Below, piece after piece: positions 9,901 through 19,651 of a DNA stretch of 64,000 nucleotides. The notes beneath the pieces are model-generated. The model saw nothing but the letters and a program-made list of their open reading frames with translations. It did no database searches and had not been told where the DNA came from. Position numbers and translations under genes: made by a program. This DNA is from Acidobacteriota bacterium (GTDB taxonomy: Bacteria > Acidobacteriota > Terriglobia > Bryobacterales > Bryobacteraceae), in assembly GCA_014584705.1 (NCBI GenBank), contig JACTMJ010000017.1, positions 229,386 to 293,385 of the forward strand, given 5' to 3'. The number at the start of each line of letters is the position of its first letter. Position 1 is the first letter of the stretch.

Positions 9901-10268
9901 GTTACCACTACCGTTTCGTTCACCGCGCCGATCTCCATGGTTACGTTGAGCGAAAGCGCCTGGCCCGTGGTTAGGACCAAGCCCTCGCGCAGATAGGTGC
10001 GAAACCCTTGCTGCTCGACGTTGATGGTGTAGCTGCCGATGGGAAGATCGCGTAGCGAGTAGTAGCCGGTTTCATTGGTCGTGGTCACGCGGTGCAGGCC
10101 CGTTGCGGCATTGGAGGCTGTCACGGAGGCCCCCGCGATCGCGGAACCGGAACCGTCTGTAATCGCGCCGCTGACGGATGCTAACTGCGATTGCGAGAAT
10201 GCCGCCACGACAAAGGTCAGCATCGCACTAATAGTGAATGCGATTCGAAGACTTTTGAAGCACATCAT
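6924..10268 (-). CDS. TonB-dependent receptor, Oar-like (receptor 1)
   Basis: A 1114-residue outer-membrane receptor. A signal peptide covers about residues 1-26 (cut after SAMLTFVVAAFSQ). A carboxypeptidase-regulatory-like Ig fold follows (SGAITDGSGSAIAGASV through GYYSLRDLPIGSYTI), then a plug domain with QSFYMDGGT and SGGVIVATTKSGTNQLRGSAYE, and a long C-terminal beta-barrel ending in a terminal phenylalanine. These are traits of the Oar/CarboxypepD_reg receptors that are expanded in Acidobacteriota. The substrate is unknown. There is no Shine-Dalgarno sequence before ATG 10268, and a promoter -10 lies seven bases upstream, so the mRNA may be leaderless. It is apparently transcribed alone. 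Confidence 0.92.
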   Translation of the reverse strand: MMCFKSLRIAFTISAMLTFVVAAFSQSQLASVSGAITDGSGSAIAGASVTASNAATGLHRVTTTNETGYYSLRDLPIGSYTINVEQQGFRTYLREGLVLTTGQALSLNVTMEIGAVNETVVVTDQAPLLETRTSDSSQLVEARNVQDMPLGDRRTMNIIQMTGAAVFVNYDTGGKPNFSLAGGRTQSQSFYMDGGTIQNMRLGIGQVDTDPPVETVAEVKVLSNNYAAEFGGSAGGVIVATTKSGTNQLRGSAYEYLRNDKFDAANFFAPFREGHKVRAPLRYNVFGVTVGGPVFIPKFFDGRNKAFFFFAYEGSRRIEGFTDQFTVPQVEQRTGDFSKTLTAAGALIRVYDPLSNQVVGGKVQRGQFANNVIPTNRIDAVGAAFIPFYPLPNKAAANASGANNFSTNYSQILTRDAYLAKGDYNLTDKDRVSFRYMYNSDNLDFSTVMTNIGAENRIPALRHQNFYYGTYTRTITPTVVNEFRVTVGDRINWTRAYGLGGNWPSKLGLKGVPDDSFPTMAVTGMRTMGAGNHERRQFPIRQFQYIDNISWIQGRHSMKFGYEFRRSINYEINRPSVSGSFTFSPLSTGNPGVNGTGFGLASLLTGAPLTFASRETMILDRYSDYIAWFAQDEWTVSQNLTLNLGVRWETDTPIHDRSDRMNGFDPTGINPVSGTPGIVKFMGVGGFRTSAYDTDLNNFGPRVGFAWRPLGSEKTVIRAGIGTFFAHPFDAGAPTAASLGFENSASVNSPDNGITTPFFLRDGVPSYSLAAPVLDDRFGAVKYGANPNTAVTFFETNRRAGYSMQWNFTVQHQLPGNTMVEAAYLANASRKLSSANMPINQVLPQNLTATSKQIDRPYPQFTNVTIERPSLGLSNYHAMMLRAEKRFSAGWNFLVTYTWSKFLNNTNEGGSAVGAEGGVYSNYYNRRADYGPSENDIPHRATFSSVYELPFGKGRKFLADNPIRYLVGDWSVGGILNWQAGAPFTVTTQVNTVFSAIGSLRADVSGDPNLSGSERMLDRWFRTEAFSQPAAAQFGNQGVNILRSDGYFGLNMSVLRNFPLPGEGRIIQLRGEFFNLPNHANFGTPGRVFGAPGFGVVGSAAAARSIQVGLRMTF

Positions 10269-10275
10269 GCAGGCA

Positions 10276-10303
10276 AATATACCGAACTCTTTCTAGTTTG
10301 CAA
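10276..10303 (-). promoter_or_regulatory. Promoter of TonB receptor 1, possibly leaderless
   Basis: Reading the minus strand, TTGCAA (10303-10298) and TATATT (10281-10276) are separated by 16 bases. The -10 ends only seven bases before the first ATG of the receptor, which would place the transcript start at or next to that codon. Confidence 0.5.
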
Positions 10304-10356
10304 GGAAACAGAAGATTAATTTACCTTTATATTCCCATTGGTTCGAAGCTGGTGGG

Positions 10357-12234
10357 TTAGAGGACGATGCGGGAATCTCCTTCCCGGCGGGTGATGCGCT
10401 GCCGATCCAGGAACTCAAGCAGAGGAATCGCGTATTTCCGGGAAACTCCCGTCCATTCCTTAAATTCCGCGACGGAAAAGCGCTGCCCCCGGCGATTTTG
10501 TAAAATTCCGATCATTTCCACGATATTCTGCTTGTGAAATACGAGATTCTGGCCCACTTTCACGAGACGGCCTTCCCGTATCAGCCCGTAAAGAATCGTG
10601 TGTGCAGTCTTCAACTCGATGCCACTGTTGCGGAGAGCCTCTTCCACGGCCGGCACTTGCAAGCCCGCGGAGCGAAAAAAATCTTCAAGCTTTGAGGAAG
10701 CCGCCGCTTCCTGACCGGAAAGCGAGGGCTTATGGACGCTGAGCCGCACCACATCTCCTTCCCGGCGAAAGCGCGAATCCTGGCCGAGGAACCAATCGAA
10801 GAGTGGATCGGGCCAGGGGGCGTTCAGGGCGATGCGCGCCTGTTCTTTCGGCATTCCGGGAAGCATTGGATTCCGCGAATGGAACGCCGAGAGGATACTT
10901 TGGATGCGCTGGGCGATCTCTTCGCATTGCTCGGCCGTGAGCAGCCAATCCCGCTGCGGTCCTCCCATTCGCAACTCGCTCTTCTCGGCCAACTGGCGCA
11001 CTTCCTCCGGAGAGATCCCCAGGCGGGGGACTAAATCGTCCAAAGCGCAGCCAGCCGCGCTTTCCCGCACGAACACCACGAGCATCGCGGAGGCGTCGCC
11101 CCTGGCGAGTGTGGCCAGCTTCCTCCCCTCCGATTGCTTGCGTCGAAGGCGTGGTGGCTGATTGTCCAGCACGATTCCACCGCCAATCGTTTCGAGCGGG
11201 GAGAAGCGGCGCAGGATGAAATGGTCGCCGGGAAGCGTGACCACCGGGCTCTCCGTCAGCACACGGGCGAAGATCCGGCTTCCGGGAGTGGCGAGGCGAA
11301 TCTCGTCATGAAAGCGAAGCTTGGCCACGGAAGTGGTAGTCCCGATATGCAGGTGAATGGGGTGGAGAGGCGCCAGCGTCGGGGCGGAACTGAGCATCTC
11401 CAACCGCACGTCGAACTCGCGCGTGAGGCGGTAGCCGCCCGGTGTCACCAGCGTTTCTCCTCGATGAATCTCCGCCGCTTCAATTCCAGCGAGGTTGAGG
11501 GCAGCTCGCTGCCCGCGTCGCGCCTCCCGTGCGGGTTGTCCATGAACCTGGATGCCTCGGACGCGAACCGTCTTGCCGGAAGGCAACAGCATGAGCGTTT
11601 GATCCGGCTCCGCCCGCCCGTCAAACACGGTGCCAGTCACAACCGTTCCAAAACCCTTCATGACGAAAGCGCGATCAATGGGAAGCCGGAAATTTCCGGA
11701 AACGCCGCGATTCTCCATCTGGCAGGCGAGAGCCGCGAGCGCGTCCCGCAAGTGCGAGATTCCCGCGCCGGTCCGGCTGCTGACCGGGATCACGGGCACA
11801 TCGGCCAGAAAGCTTCCCGCCACCAGAGCGCTGATATCGGCGCGAGCGAGATCAAGGCCGTCGTTGTCGACGAGGTCGCACTTCGTAAGAGCAATCACGC
11901 CGCGCCGCACACCCAGCATCCGGCAGATCTCAAAATGCTCCCTCGTTTGAGGCATCACGCCTTCCGTGGCCGCAACGACGAGCATCACCAGATCGATTCC
12001 CGCCGCGCCGGCCAGCATATTTCCGATGAACCGCTCGTGCCCCGGCACGTCTATCCAGGAGAGGGTGATATCGTTGGAAAATGTGCTGGAAGCAAAGCCA
12101 AGGTCGATCGTGATTCCGCGCTCCTTCTCTTCCTTCAGTTGGTCCGTATCCACGCCGGTAAGCGCCCGCACCAGCGACGTCTTCCCATGGTCGATATGCC
12201 CGGCGGTTCCCACGATGAAATGCTTGGCTGGCAT
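10357..12234 (-). CDS. selB: Selenocysteine-specific translation elongation factor
   Basis: A 625-residue SelB, the GTPase that brings selenocysteyl-tRNA to UGA codons marked by a SECIS element. The GTPase domain opens with [12 protein letters not shown] (residues 9-20), then the RGITIDLGF switch I segment, DVPGHERF switch II and LTKCDL. EF-Tu-like domains 2 and 3 follow ([14 protein letters not shown]), and the C-terminus is made of winged-helix repeats that bind SECIS RNA, with [27 protein letters not shown] as the last. ATG 12234 is the natural start. It overlaps the divergent VWA gene start. No selA, selC or selD was found in the window. Confidence 0.93.
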   Translation of the reverse strand: MPAKHFIVGTAGHIDHGKTSLVRALTGVDTDQLKEEKERGITIDLGFASSTFSNDITLSWIDVPGHERFIGNMLAGAAGIDLVMLVVAATEGVMPQTREHFEICRMLGVRRGVIALTKCDLVDNDGLDLARADISALVAGSFLADVPVIPVSSRTGAGISHLRDALAALACQMENRGVSGNFRLPIDRAFVMKGFGTVVTGTVFDGRAEPDQTLMLLPSGKTVRVRGIQVHGQPAREARRGQRAALNLAGIEAAEIHRGETLVTPGGYRLTREFDVRLEMLSSAPTLAPLHPIHLHIGTTTSVAKLRFHDEIRLATPGSRIFARVLTESPVVTLPGDHFILRRFSPLETIGGGIVLDNQPPRLRRKQSEGRKLATLARGDASAMLVVFVRESAAGCALDDLVPRLGISPEEVRQLAEKSELRMGGPQRDWLLTAEQCEEIAQRIQSILSAFHSRNPMLPGMPKEQARIALNAPWPDPLFDWFLGQDSRFRREGDVVRLSVHKPSLSGQEAAASSKLEDFFRSAGLQVPAVEEALRNSGIELKTAHTILYGLIREGRLVKVGQNLVFHKQNIVEMIGILQNRRGQRFSVAEFKEWTGVSRKYAIPLLEFLDRQRITRREGDSRIVL

Positions 12235-13354
12235 GATATTCGTTCTGGCGCTTGCAACTCTACTAGTATCGTCTCCTTTGGATGCCGGGCAGTTCCGCCG
12301 TATCCCGCCGGTTTCGGAATCACCGGCCGGGCTGCCCTCGCGGGAGGCTCCACGAGAGACCGAATCGCGAGAAAAAATCCCGAATTCCGTGCCGCCGCCG
12401 GATGTGCCCGCGCATCCCGATAGTACACCCGCAGTGTCCGCCCCCGGCGACGCCCCGGGAACGGAATTCGTGATTCGGCAGGATGTCCGCCTGGTGCGTG
12501 CCGATGTCCAGGTGACGGAGAAAGATCGCGTCGTGCGCGGCCTCTCCGCTTCGGACTTTGCTCTGCTCGACGATGGGATACCCACGCCGATCACCGGCTT
12601 CGGCGAAGAATCGGATCCGGTGGATCTGATGATGCTGCTCGACGTGAGCGGCAGCATGACGTCCTATCTCTACGAGGTTTCCCGCGCGGCTGGAGCGGCG
12701 CTCGAACAATTGACGCCCGATGACCGCGTGGGTGTGATGGTTTTTAGCAAGCAGGGAAAACTGCTGAACGCATTGACAAAGAACCGCCCGGATGTGCTTA
12801 CTACGCTGCGTTCTCTCACGCGGCTACCCGGCATGGCCGCGGGCACGGGGATCAATGCCTCCATCATGGATGCCATCGCTGCTTTCAAGGAAGACGCCGC
12901 CGCGGGAAACTACGACCCGCGCCACCGGAGGGCGATTCTGATTCTCACCGACAACTGGGGGCTCAACTACAAGCTGCCGGATCGCGTAGTGCTGCGAAGC
13001 CTGCATGAAGAAAACATCTCCTTGCACGCCATCGTGGTTGGCCGCGTGCAGAAGCCCAAAGGGAAGTGGGCGGAAGAGAATGATGACCTGGCCGAGGAAC
13101 TGGATTTTTCACCCGCGAATGTCTTCCGCCTTGCCGAGGACACGGGTGGCGATATCTTTACGAATCTCAGCAAAGACGGCGGTCTCGCGGAGATTCTGGG
13201 CCGCATCCGGACTCGTTACTCGCTCTACTTCAAGCCGCCCGCCGGCGTTGCCTCCGGAAGCTATCGGAAGATCCAGGTGACGCTCGCGGGCACGGCCGCG
13301 CGGGAGCATCGGAAAGCCGTGGTACGCGCCAGGGCCGGGTATTTCACAAAATGA
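12215..13354 (+). CDS. VWFA-domain protein, acidobacterial type, secreted
   Basis: A 379-residue exported protein. The N-terminus has a lysine and a hydrophobic core ([20 protein letters not shown]), then a proline-rich linker to about residue 90. Next comes the pre-VWA stretch typical of the acidobacterial VWFA family ([31 protein letters not shown]), and a von Willebrand factor A domain with the MIDAS motif DVSGS. The family is abundant in Acidobacteriota but its role is unknown; metal-dependent adhesion or complex assembly is typical of VWA folds. ATG 12215 is chosen because it adds a charged signal-peptide start; ATG 12233 is the alternative. Either start overlaps selB on the other strand. 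Confidence 0.8.
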   Translation: MKCLAGMIFVLALATLLVSSPLDAGQFRRIPPVSESPAGLPSREAPRETESREKIPNSVPPPDVPAHPDSTPAVSAPGDAPGTEFVIRQDVRLVRADVQVTEKDRVVRGLSASDFALLDDGIPTPITGFGEESDPVDLMMLLDVSGSMTSYLYEVSRAAGAALEQLTPDDRVGVMVFSKQGKLLNALTKNRPDVLTTLRSLTRLPGMAAGTGINASIMDAIAAFKEDAAAGNYDPRHRRAILILTDNWGLNYKLPDRVVLRSLHEENISLHAIVVGRVQKPKGKWAEENDDLAEELDFSPANVFRLAEDTGGDIFTNLSKDGGLAEILGRIRTRYSLYFKPPAGVASGSYRKIQVTLAGTAAREHRKAVVRARAGYFTK

Positions 13355-13376
13355 AAAGCCCTCCGCCACCGGCTGG

Positions 13377-13964
13377 TCAGATAGCGATGCCCACTTGCCA
13401 GAGCAGATAGCCGGCTGCCTGACGGAAGTAGTGTCGCCACTCCTCGGTGGCGCTGCGATCCCGTTCCGGGCGGGGAGACGTATAGACTGTCAGCCCGCGC
13501 TCTTCGAGGATGCCCTTCACGCGGAACAGGTGATAGCTGTCGGAGACGACGATGCAGGATTTCAGGCGCATGCGATCCATGATTTCCGCCACCGCAACGG
13601 CGGAATGGATCGTGCTGTCGCCCTCATCCTCCATGACAATCGCTTCCGGTGGAACGCCACGGCTGAGCAGGAAATTGCGGCCTACTTCACTCTCCGTAAA
13701 TCGAGGGTCACCGCCCGCCCCGCCCGTCGTGAGGATAAAAGGAGCGTAGCGCTCCTGGTAGAGCGAGAGCGCGTGGCTGAGGCGTGCCTCCAGTACGGGC
13801 GAAGGCTTGCCGCGATACTCCGCCGCACCCAGAACGACGATCGCATCCGCCGGCCGGGCATCGTCCACCTGGGCTTGGCGGCGCACCTGATCCGCCAGAT
13901 AGAGCAAATATCCCGCGCCTCCAGCCAGAGCCATCAGCGCGCAAAGCAGCCAACCGCGTTTCAT
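13377..13964 (-). CDS. YdcF/ElyC-like DUF218 membrane-anchored protein
   Basis: A 195-residue protein with one N-terminal membrane anchor (residues 4-23) and a periplasmic DUF218 domain. Hallmarks are IVVLGAAEYRGKPSPVLEARLSHA, LTTGGAGG, SEVGRNFLLSRGVP, ESTIHSA-like DEGDSTIHSA and VVSDSYHLFR. Relatives such as SanA and ElyC influence envelope integrity; the biochemical activity is not settled. It lies 50 bases after the carboxyltransferase on the same strand and is the last gene of that run. Confidence 0.85.
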   Translation of the reverse strand: MKRGWLLCALMALAGGAGYLLYLADQVRRQAQVDDARPADAIVVLGAAEYRGKPSPVLEARLSHALSLYQERYAPFILTTGGAGGDPRFTESEVGRNFLLSRGVPPEAIVMEDEGDSTIHSAVAVAEIMDRMRLKSCIVVSDSYHLFRVKGILEERGLTVYTSPRPERDRSATEEWRHYFRQAAGYLLWQVGIAI

Positions 13965-14014
13965 CCGATGATTTCATTCTACTGATGGCGGAACCGTGAA
14001 CTTTCTTCGCCACC

Positions 14015-15556
14015 CTATAGCGGGATATTCCCGTGGCGCTTGCGCGGCGTATCGTCCACTTTGTTTTCGAGCATCCGCAGGGCGCGGATGATTTCCAGGC
14101 GCGTGCGGCGCGGTTCGATGACATCGTCGATGAAGCCGTGCTCGGCGGCGACGAACGGGTTGGCGAAGCGTTCGCGGAACTCGGCGATCTTCTGTGCGCG
14201 CACCGCCTCCGGATCTTCCGCCTGCCCAATCTCGCGCTTGTAAATCACGTTTACCGCGCCCTCGGGACCCATCACGGCCAGTTCCGCGCTCGGCCAGGCG
14301 AGGTTCACGTCCGTGCGCACCTGCTTGGAGCCCATCACGCAGTAAGCGCCTCCGTAAGCTTTGCGCGTGATCACCGTGATCTTCGGCACGACGGCCTCGG
14401 CATACGCGAAGAGCAGCTTCGCGCCATGACGGATGATGCCGCCGAACTCCTGGTCCGTTCCGGGCAGGAAGCCGGGCACATCCACAAACGTGATAATCGG
14501 GATTTGAAAGGCGTCGCAGAAGCGCACGAAGCGCGCCGCCTTAACCGAGGAGTTGATATCCAGGCAGCCGGCGAGCACGCTGGGCTGGTTCGCCACGATG
14601 CCCACGCTGCGCCCTTCCATTCTTGCGAATCCGACGACGATGTTGCCCGCGAAGTGCGCCTGTACTTCGAGGAACGCGCCTTCGTCGGCCACCGCCCGGA
14701 TCACCCGCTTGATATCGTAGGGCAGATTCGATTCGGCGGGTACGATGGCGTCGAGTTCGGGCGCCTCCCGGTCGGCCGGGTCGTTCGAAACGCGGCGCGG
14801 CGCTTCATCCTGGTTGTTTGAGGGCAGATAGCCGAGGAGTTCGCGAATGTCCTCGAGGCAGTCCGCGTCGTTCGCCGCGATGAAGTGGCCCACGCCGCTC
14901 ACGCTGTTGTGCGTCATCGGTCCGCCGAGTTCTTCCTTCGTGACGTCCTCGTGCGTGACGGTCTTGATCACATCCGGACCCGTGACGAACATGTAGCTCG
15001 AATCAGCCACCATGAAGACGAAATCCGTAATGGCGGGCGAGTAGACCGCACCTCCGGCGCAGGGGCCCATAATGGCGGATATCTGGGGAACCACGCCGCT
15101 GGCCAGCGTATTGCGAAGGAAGATATCCGCGTAACCGCCGAGCGAGAGCACGCCTTCCTGGATACGCGCGCCGCCAGAATCGTTCAGGCCGACGATGGGC
15201 GCCCCGTTCTTGAGCGCCATATCCATCAGCCGGGTGATCTTGGCGGCATTCGAGGCGGAGAGGCTGCCGCCGAAGACCGTAAAATCCTGCGCGAAGACGT
15301 AAACCGTGCGTCCTTCCACCGTGCCATATCCGGTGACGACGCCGTCTCCATCGATCGCGTGCTTCGCCATGCCGAAATCGTGGCACTGGTGGCGCACCAG
15401 TTTTCCGGTTTCCGTGAACGTGCCGGGGTCGAGCAGAAGGTCAATCCGTTCCCTGGCGGAGAGCTTGCCGGATTCGTGCTGCTTGCGCGTACGCGCTTCC
15501 CCGCCGCCCGCTTCGGCGCAGGCCTTGCGGCGATCCAGTTCCTCCTTGCGGTGCAT
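14015..15556 (-). CDS. Acyl-CoA carboxylase carboxyltransferase (beta) subunit
   Basis: A 513-residue biotin-dependent carboxyltransferase of the propionyl-CoA carboxylase beta / methylmalonyl-CoA decarboxylase alpha family. Both crotonase-like halves are complete: the first has [13 protein letters not shown] and [16 protein letters not shown], the second has [12 protein letters not shown] and [15 protein letters not shown]. It transfers carboxyl from biotin to an acyl-CoA or the reverse. The biotin carboxylase and biotin carrier partners are not in the window. ATG 15556 overlaps the stop of the upstream gene by one base (TGATG), so the open frame beyond it is not used. Which acyl-CoA is used cannot be decided. 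Confidence 0.92.
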   Translation of the reverse strand: MHRKEELDRRKACAEAGGGEARTRKQHESGKLSARERIDLLLDPGTFTETGKLVRHQCHDFGMAKHAIDGDGVVTGYGTVEGRTVYVFAQDFTVFGGSLSASNAAKITRLMDMALKNGAPIVGLNDSGGARIQEGVLSLGGYADIFLRNTLASGVVPQISAIMGPCAGGAVYSPAITDFVFMVADSSYMFVTGPDVIKTVTHEDVTKEELGGPMTHNSVSGVGHFIAANDADCLEDIRELLGYLPSNNQDEAPRRVSNDPADREAPELDAIVPAESNLPYDIKRVIRAVADEGAFLEVQAHFAGNIVVGFARMEGRSVGIVANQPSVLAGCLDINSSVKAARFVRFCDAFQIPIITFVDVPGFLPGTDQEFGGIIRHGAKLLFAYAEAVVPKITVITRKAYGGAYCVMGSKQVRTDVNLAWPSAELAVMGPEGAVNVIYKREIGQAEDPEAVRAQKIAEFRERFANPFVAAEHGFIDDVIEPRRTRLEIIRALRMLENKVDDTPRKRHGNIPL

Positions 15557-17466
15557 CAGTCGGCGTCTCCCCAAAGGCACCCGGCCAGCCATTCGAGATA
15601 TTCCTGGTTGCGACGTCGCACTTCGTTCAGAAGCGCATCGGGCAGTTCGTCGAACTTCTCCTTAAAGAACCGATGATCCTGGTCCGGGGAGTGAATGTCC
15701 CGGCTGCCGTTCGTGTTGCCGATCCAGAAGACGTGGAAGAGGTTGCCGTCCACGCGCCCGCGCTTGGCATCGCCGAGATAATAGTCTTTCCCCTCCGCGC
15801 GATACTTGGCGGCGAGTTCGCTCTCCTCCCCGAAGCATTCGCGGGCGGCGAAGCCCTCCGTGCGCGCCGCGAGGCGTTCATACAGTTGCCGCCAATAGGT
15901 GCCTTCGGCTTGCTCGCTCAGCACATCGAAAAGCTGCAATTGCAACTCGCCGGAGATCTTGTAATTCAGCCGGCCCTGCGTTTCCTTGCCAATCGTTCGC
16001 AGCACCCGCTTCTGCTTGCCGCTGCCGGAGTGGATGCTGAGCGTGCCGTCGAAATAGCGCGCAACCGCGGCGAGTTCCTTCACGCGCGCGCCTAGTTCGG
16101 CGATGGGGTCGCCAGCGAAATCCTGCTCCACGCGCGGCAGCAGTTCCGGCCACATCTTGTGTTCCACATACTGCCGCAGGCCCACGGGGCTGGCGTCGGA
16201 AGGCTCGAGCGATTCGGGATATGCCTGGCGTTTCTTGAAGCCGAGATTCGGCGGCACCAGCGTGGCCGGGCGTCCGTTGGCTTTCAGCCAGTGCATATAG
16301 AAGATCAACTCCTGGGCCGTCGTGAGTGTGTCGGCCTCGTCCACGGACGGCTCGAAATCGAAGTCAGGCACGAAGCCGGCCGCCTCTTTCGCAGCTCGGA
16401 TCTTGTCATAGAGCCGCTCGTTCAATTGAATGCTGGGGCCGAACTTCACGGCATGGCGGCGGATCTCCGCCGGCGAGAAGGCATACGTTCGTCCCTCAAC
16501 CTCGAAAGGCGCTTCGAACTGCTCCAGAATCCACTGCTGGTCCGCCGCGGAGAAGAGCCTCTGGAACCGCTGCTCCACTTCGAGATCACTGTATGGTTGA
16601 GGGTGTCGCAAGTCCGCGTGGAGATCGAACATGCGTGACGTGTCCGTCGTGAACTTGGTATAGCCGGCGGCATCGGCGATGGCGGTTTCACTCCGTTTGA
16701 GCGCGGCGTCAATCTCGGCTTCCGTGTGGCCGGAGATGATGAAGTGGTCGGCTTCGGCGTTGTAGCCCGCGCGAAAGCCGCTTCGCACCGCGGCCCAGAG
16801 GCCCGTATGAAAGAGATGCTTAATCGAGACGCGCGTATGGCCGATCTCGGTGGGCTCCTCGCCCTCACGCGCGGCGATGACATCGTCCGTGGTCATCTCG
16901 CGGGTGGCCGAAAGCTGCACGGTGGAGGCGACATTCCGGCCCGTGCGGCGCAGGATCGATTGAAAAGCGGCGAACGCCGCGGGCAAGCTGATCTCCGGAT
17001 GCCGGTTGCCGCACGCGATTGCGGGCTGGCTGCCCTGCGGCCGGGGCAGAAACTCCGGCGCGACCTCCCGGACGAAGTACGCCAGATTGGCATAATCAGT
17101 GGGGCGGAACGGAACGACGTGTACCGTCCAGGGGCTCGCTTCCACCTCGTAAGAGGCGCTCTTCCGCATGTCGGGAAACGCCGGGGCCGATCGGTCCGTA
17201 CCACCGCTGAAAACCAGCATCCGGCCGCTATCAAAGCGCTGCCTGGCGTCGCTCCAATCGAGGTCCGCGGCCACGTAGTAGCGCGTGTCGTCTTGCGGGT
17301 CCTGCGTAAGCGAGGCGGGGTAGAGGGTCACGTCGCCAAGGGGGAGCGATCCGAGCTGCCGGGCGAGGGTTTCCCGCAATTCCGGCCGCATCCTGCCATC
17401 GAGCGGGCATGCTGTGAAAACATCGACAATCTGGCTCAGCGTTCGCTCATCGATCGGGAAAGACAT
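15556..17466 (-). CDS. Tagaturonate epimerase-family protein (UxaE-like)
   Basis: A 636-residue soluble protein that I match to the UxaE family, whose studied members convert D-tagaturonate to D-fructuronate. Supporting stretches are [58 protein letters not shown] and the C-terminal [12 protein letters not shown] followed by [13 protein letters not shown]. It is longer than classical UxaE (about 480 residues), with extra sequence at the N-terminus. The start is ATG 17466, preceded by AGGA; a longer frame exists but has no ribosome site. No other uronate-catabolism gene is nearby. It is coupled to the carboxyltransferase downstream. The family match is from memory and the substrate is uncertain. 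Confidence 0.65.
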   Translation of the reverse strand: MSFPIDERTLSQIVDVFTACPLDGRMRPELRETLARQLGSLPLGDVTLYPASLTQDPQDDTRYYVAADLDWSDARQRFDSGRMLVFSGGTDRSAPAFPDMRKSASYEVEASPWTVHVVPFRPTDYANLAYFVREVAPEFLPRPQGSQPAIACGNRHPEISLPAAFAAFQSILRRTGRNVASTVQLSATREMTTDDVIAAREGEEPTEIGHTRVSIKHLFHTGLWAAVRSGFRAGYNAEADHFIISGHTEAEIDAALKRSETAIADAAGYTKFTTDTSRMFDLHADLRHPQPYSDLEVEQRFQRLFSAADQQWILEQFEAPFEVEGRTYAFSPAEIRRHAVKFGPSIQLNERLYDKIRAAKEAAGFVPDFDFEPSVDEADTLTTAQELIFYMHWLKANGRPATLVPPNLGFKKRQAYPESLEPSDASPVGLRQYVEHKMWPELLPRVEQDFAGDPIAELGARVKELAAVARYFDGTLSIHSGSGKQKRVLRTIGKETQGRLNYKISGELQLQLFDVLSEQAEGTYWRQLYERLAARTEGFAARECFGEESELAAKYRAEGKDYYLGDAKRGRVDGNLFHVFWIGNTNGSRDIHSPDQDHRFFKEKFDELPDALLNEVRRRNQEYLEWLAGCLWGDAD

Positions 17467-17543
17467 GCTTAAATCCTGCCATAGAAAAGGGCGCAAGGGG
17501 GCATCCGAGGCACACCGGCTCCGCATGTTGCCACAGCGCCCGC

Positions 17544-18428
17544 TCAAAAGCGGCGGTTCTTCAGAAACTCGCGAAAGCGTTCGCCCATTTCCGGATGTGC
17601 CAGAGCGTAGTCGATCGTAGCTTCGAGGTAGCCGAACTTGTCACCCGCATCGTAGCGTGTTCCTTCGAAAACATAACCGTAGATCGGCATGTCGGCGAGC
17701 ATATTCCGCAAACCGTCGGTAAGCTGCAGTTCGCCGCCCGCCCCAGTGCTGGTCTTATCGAGATAGCCGAAAATTTCGGGCATCAGGATATACCTGCCGA
17801 TGATCGCCAGATTGCTCGGGGCATCTTCCGGCTTCGGCTTCTCCACCATGCCGCGCAGCTTGTAAAGGCGGCCCTCGGTACCGGCGTATGGATGAGGTTC
17901 GGCGTCCACCACGCCATACGCGCTGATGCGCTCTTTGGGCACTTCCATCAGCGCCAGCACGGAGGCGCCCAATGCCTCATGGACCTCTTTCATCTGCTTG
18001 AGCACAGGCACGCGCGACATGATGATGTCGTCGGGGAGCACGACCGCGAAAGCCTCATTTCCAACCACGTCGCGGGCACAGTTCACGGCGTGGCCCAGGC
18101 CGAGCGCGCGCTTCTGGCGCACGAAGCAGATATTGATCAGGTCGCTGATCGCCTTCACTTCCGCAAGGCGGTTCATTTTGCCCTTTTCTTCAAGCGCCGC
18201 CTCGAGCTCGGGGCTGAAATCGAAATGGTCTTCGATGGAACTCTTGCCCCGGCTCGTGATCACGATAATGTCCGGAATCTCCGCTCCCAGGGCTTCCTCC
18301 ACCCCATACTGGATGAGCGGTTTATCCACCAGCGTCAGCATCTCTTTGGGCTGCGCTTTGGTGGCGGGAAGAAAGCGGGTGCCGAGTCCGGCACAGGGGA
18401 AGACGGCTTTGCGGAGTTGCGCAGGCAT
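17544..18428 (-). CDS. galU: UTP-glucose-1-phosphate uridylyltransferase
   Basis: A 294-residue nucleotidyltransferase that makes UDP-glucose from UTP and glucose-1-phosphate. The signature GLGTRFLPATKAQPKEML is at residues 14-31, followed by KPLIQYGVEEA, GLGHAVNCA, VLPDDI and GGELQLTDGL near the C-terminus. The length is normal for GalU. ATG 18428 is the start; the open frame further upstream overlaps hpnI and is spurious. It lies 64 bases after hpnI and can supply UDP-glucose to the glycosyltransferases and the UDP-sugar epimerase encoded in this window. Confidence 0.95.
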   Translation of the reverse strand: MPAQLRKAVFPCAGLGTRFLPATKAQPKEMLTLVDKPLIQYGVEEALGAEIPDIIVITSRGKSSIEDHFDFSPELEAALEEKGKMNRLAEVKAISDLINICFVRQKRALGLGHAVNCARDVVGNEAFAVVLPDDIIMSRVPVLKQMKEVHEALGASVLALMEVPKERISAYGVVDAEPHPYAGTEGRLYKLRGMVEKPKPEDAPSNLAIIGRYILMPEIFGYLDKTSTGAGGELQLTDGLRNMLADMPIYGYVFEGTRYDAGDKFGYLEATIDYALAHPEMGERFREFLKNRRF

Positions 18429-18492
18429 AGGACTCCCATCGTAACGCCAAAGCGCGAGCCGCCGCCGTTGCGCGAACCCCTTTCGCCCCCGG

Positions 18493-19647
18493 CTACTGGA
18501 CAAGCGTGAATCGCCCGTCTTTCTCCAAACGGTAGCGGTGGCCGCGCCAAAGGATGGTGTTGCCGAAGAATCCCGCCAGCCAGAGGCCAAAGCTGACCAG
18601 GTCCTGCACGGGCAACAGCAGCCAATGCTTCCAGCCGAAGGATGCGGCAATCGTGCGCCGCATCACGGCGGCCTGTGCGTAGCGCAATGCGAGCGTGGCG
18701 GGCAACACGGGCCATGCGGCAGGCGCAATGGCCGTGAGCAAAAGCGCCAGCGCGAGCGGGCGCAGGAACAGTTCCCCGAAGTAGCCGGCGGGCCGGGAAC
18801 GCCGCGTCGAGCGAGCCCAGCGCAGGCGGTGTGCCATGCTGTGCGCCAGATCCTGGCTGCCGATGCGATGCTCGATAACGTAGCGCGAAAGAATCACGCG
18901 ATGCCCGTGGGCGGCCGCGCGCTGGCCCATGACGAAGTCTTCGGCCAGGAACTCCCTCAGTTCCGCGAAGCCGCCGATGTCTTCAAGCACGCCTCGCCGA
19001 ACGGCAATCGTTGGACCCAGCGCAAAACGAACCCCTTCCAGCAGGCGCGCCGTCAGCACACCGCCCAGGAACTCCGTATTCATGTGCAGCGCCTCGAGAA
19101 AGCTCCAGAAGCTCCCGCCGGGCACCGCCCGGTAGGGGCACGTCGAGAGCCCCAGGGCGGGATCACGGAACTCGGCGCTCACCGTTTCCAGGAAGCCCGC
19201 ATCCACGCGTACGTCACTGTCGGCCATTACCAGCACATCGTTGCGGGCGGCATCCGTCATCAGAGCGAGCGAATACACTTTGGCGTTCGGGTATGGCGGC
19301 TCGCCCGTCACCAGCCGGGAGACGGGCACATCGGGGAACTCCTCGCGGAGTCTCTCCACGATGGCAATGGCGGGGTCATCAGCCTCCCGCGTGGCAAACA
19401 GAATCTCGAACGCCGGCGTACCGTCCGCATGCCGGTAAGGCTGGGCGAAGAAGCCCCGCAGGTTTTCCTCGAGCCCTGCATCGAGGCCGTGGAGGGGCTT
19501 GAGCACACTCACCGGAATGCGCGCGGCGGCGGGCTCGGGAACCCGCTGTGCACGGTAGCGCAGCGCCGCCAGCAGCGAGAGCAGAACGTAGACAAAACTG
19601 CCCGCCAAGAAGATGGCGGGCAGCGCTGCGTAGATCCAAACGTCCAC
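18493..19647 (-). CDS. hpnI: HpnI-like hopanoid/ceramide glycosyltransferase (GT21)
   Basis: A 384-residue membrane GT-A glycosyltransferase of family 21. An N-terminal membrane helix (about 5-28) is followed by PVSVLKPLHGLDAGLEENL, the nucleotide-sugar motif MADSDVRVD, the LAEDFVMG acidic motif and HRLRWARSTRRSRP, which carries the processive (Q/R)xxRW signature. Two or three helices close the protein. HpnI adds N-acetylglucosamine to bacteriohopanetetrol; ceramide glucosyltransferases are the closest alternative. It starts four bases after the thrS stop, which suggests co-transcription. No other hopanoid gene is in view. Confidence 0.82.
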   Translation of the reverse strand: MDVWIYAALPAIFLAGSFVYVLLSLLAALRYRAQRVPEPAAARIPVSVLKPLHGLDAGLEENLRGFFAQPYRHADGTPAFEILFATREADDPAIAIVERLREEFPDVPVSRLVTGEPPYPNAKVYSLALMTDAARNDVLVMADSDVRVDAGFLETVSAEFRDPALGLSTCPYRAVPGGSFWSFLEALHMNTEFLGGVLTARLLEGVRFALGPTIAVRRGVLEDIGGFAELREFLAEDFVMGQRAAAHGHRVILSRYVIEHRIGSQDLAHSMAHRLRWARSTRRSRPAGYFGELFLRPLALALLLTAIAPAAWPVLPATLALRYAQAAVMRRTIAASFGWKHWLLLPVQDLVSFGLWLAGFFGNTILWRGHRYRLEKDGRFTLVQ

Positions 19648-19651
19648 AGGA

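Noticed and set aside
10269..10356. Possible tRNA-Sec gene next to selB
   Set aside because: GGTTCGAA appears in the gap, but no acceptor, D or long variable arm can be folded around it.
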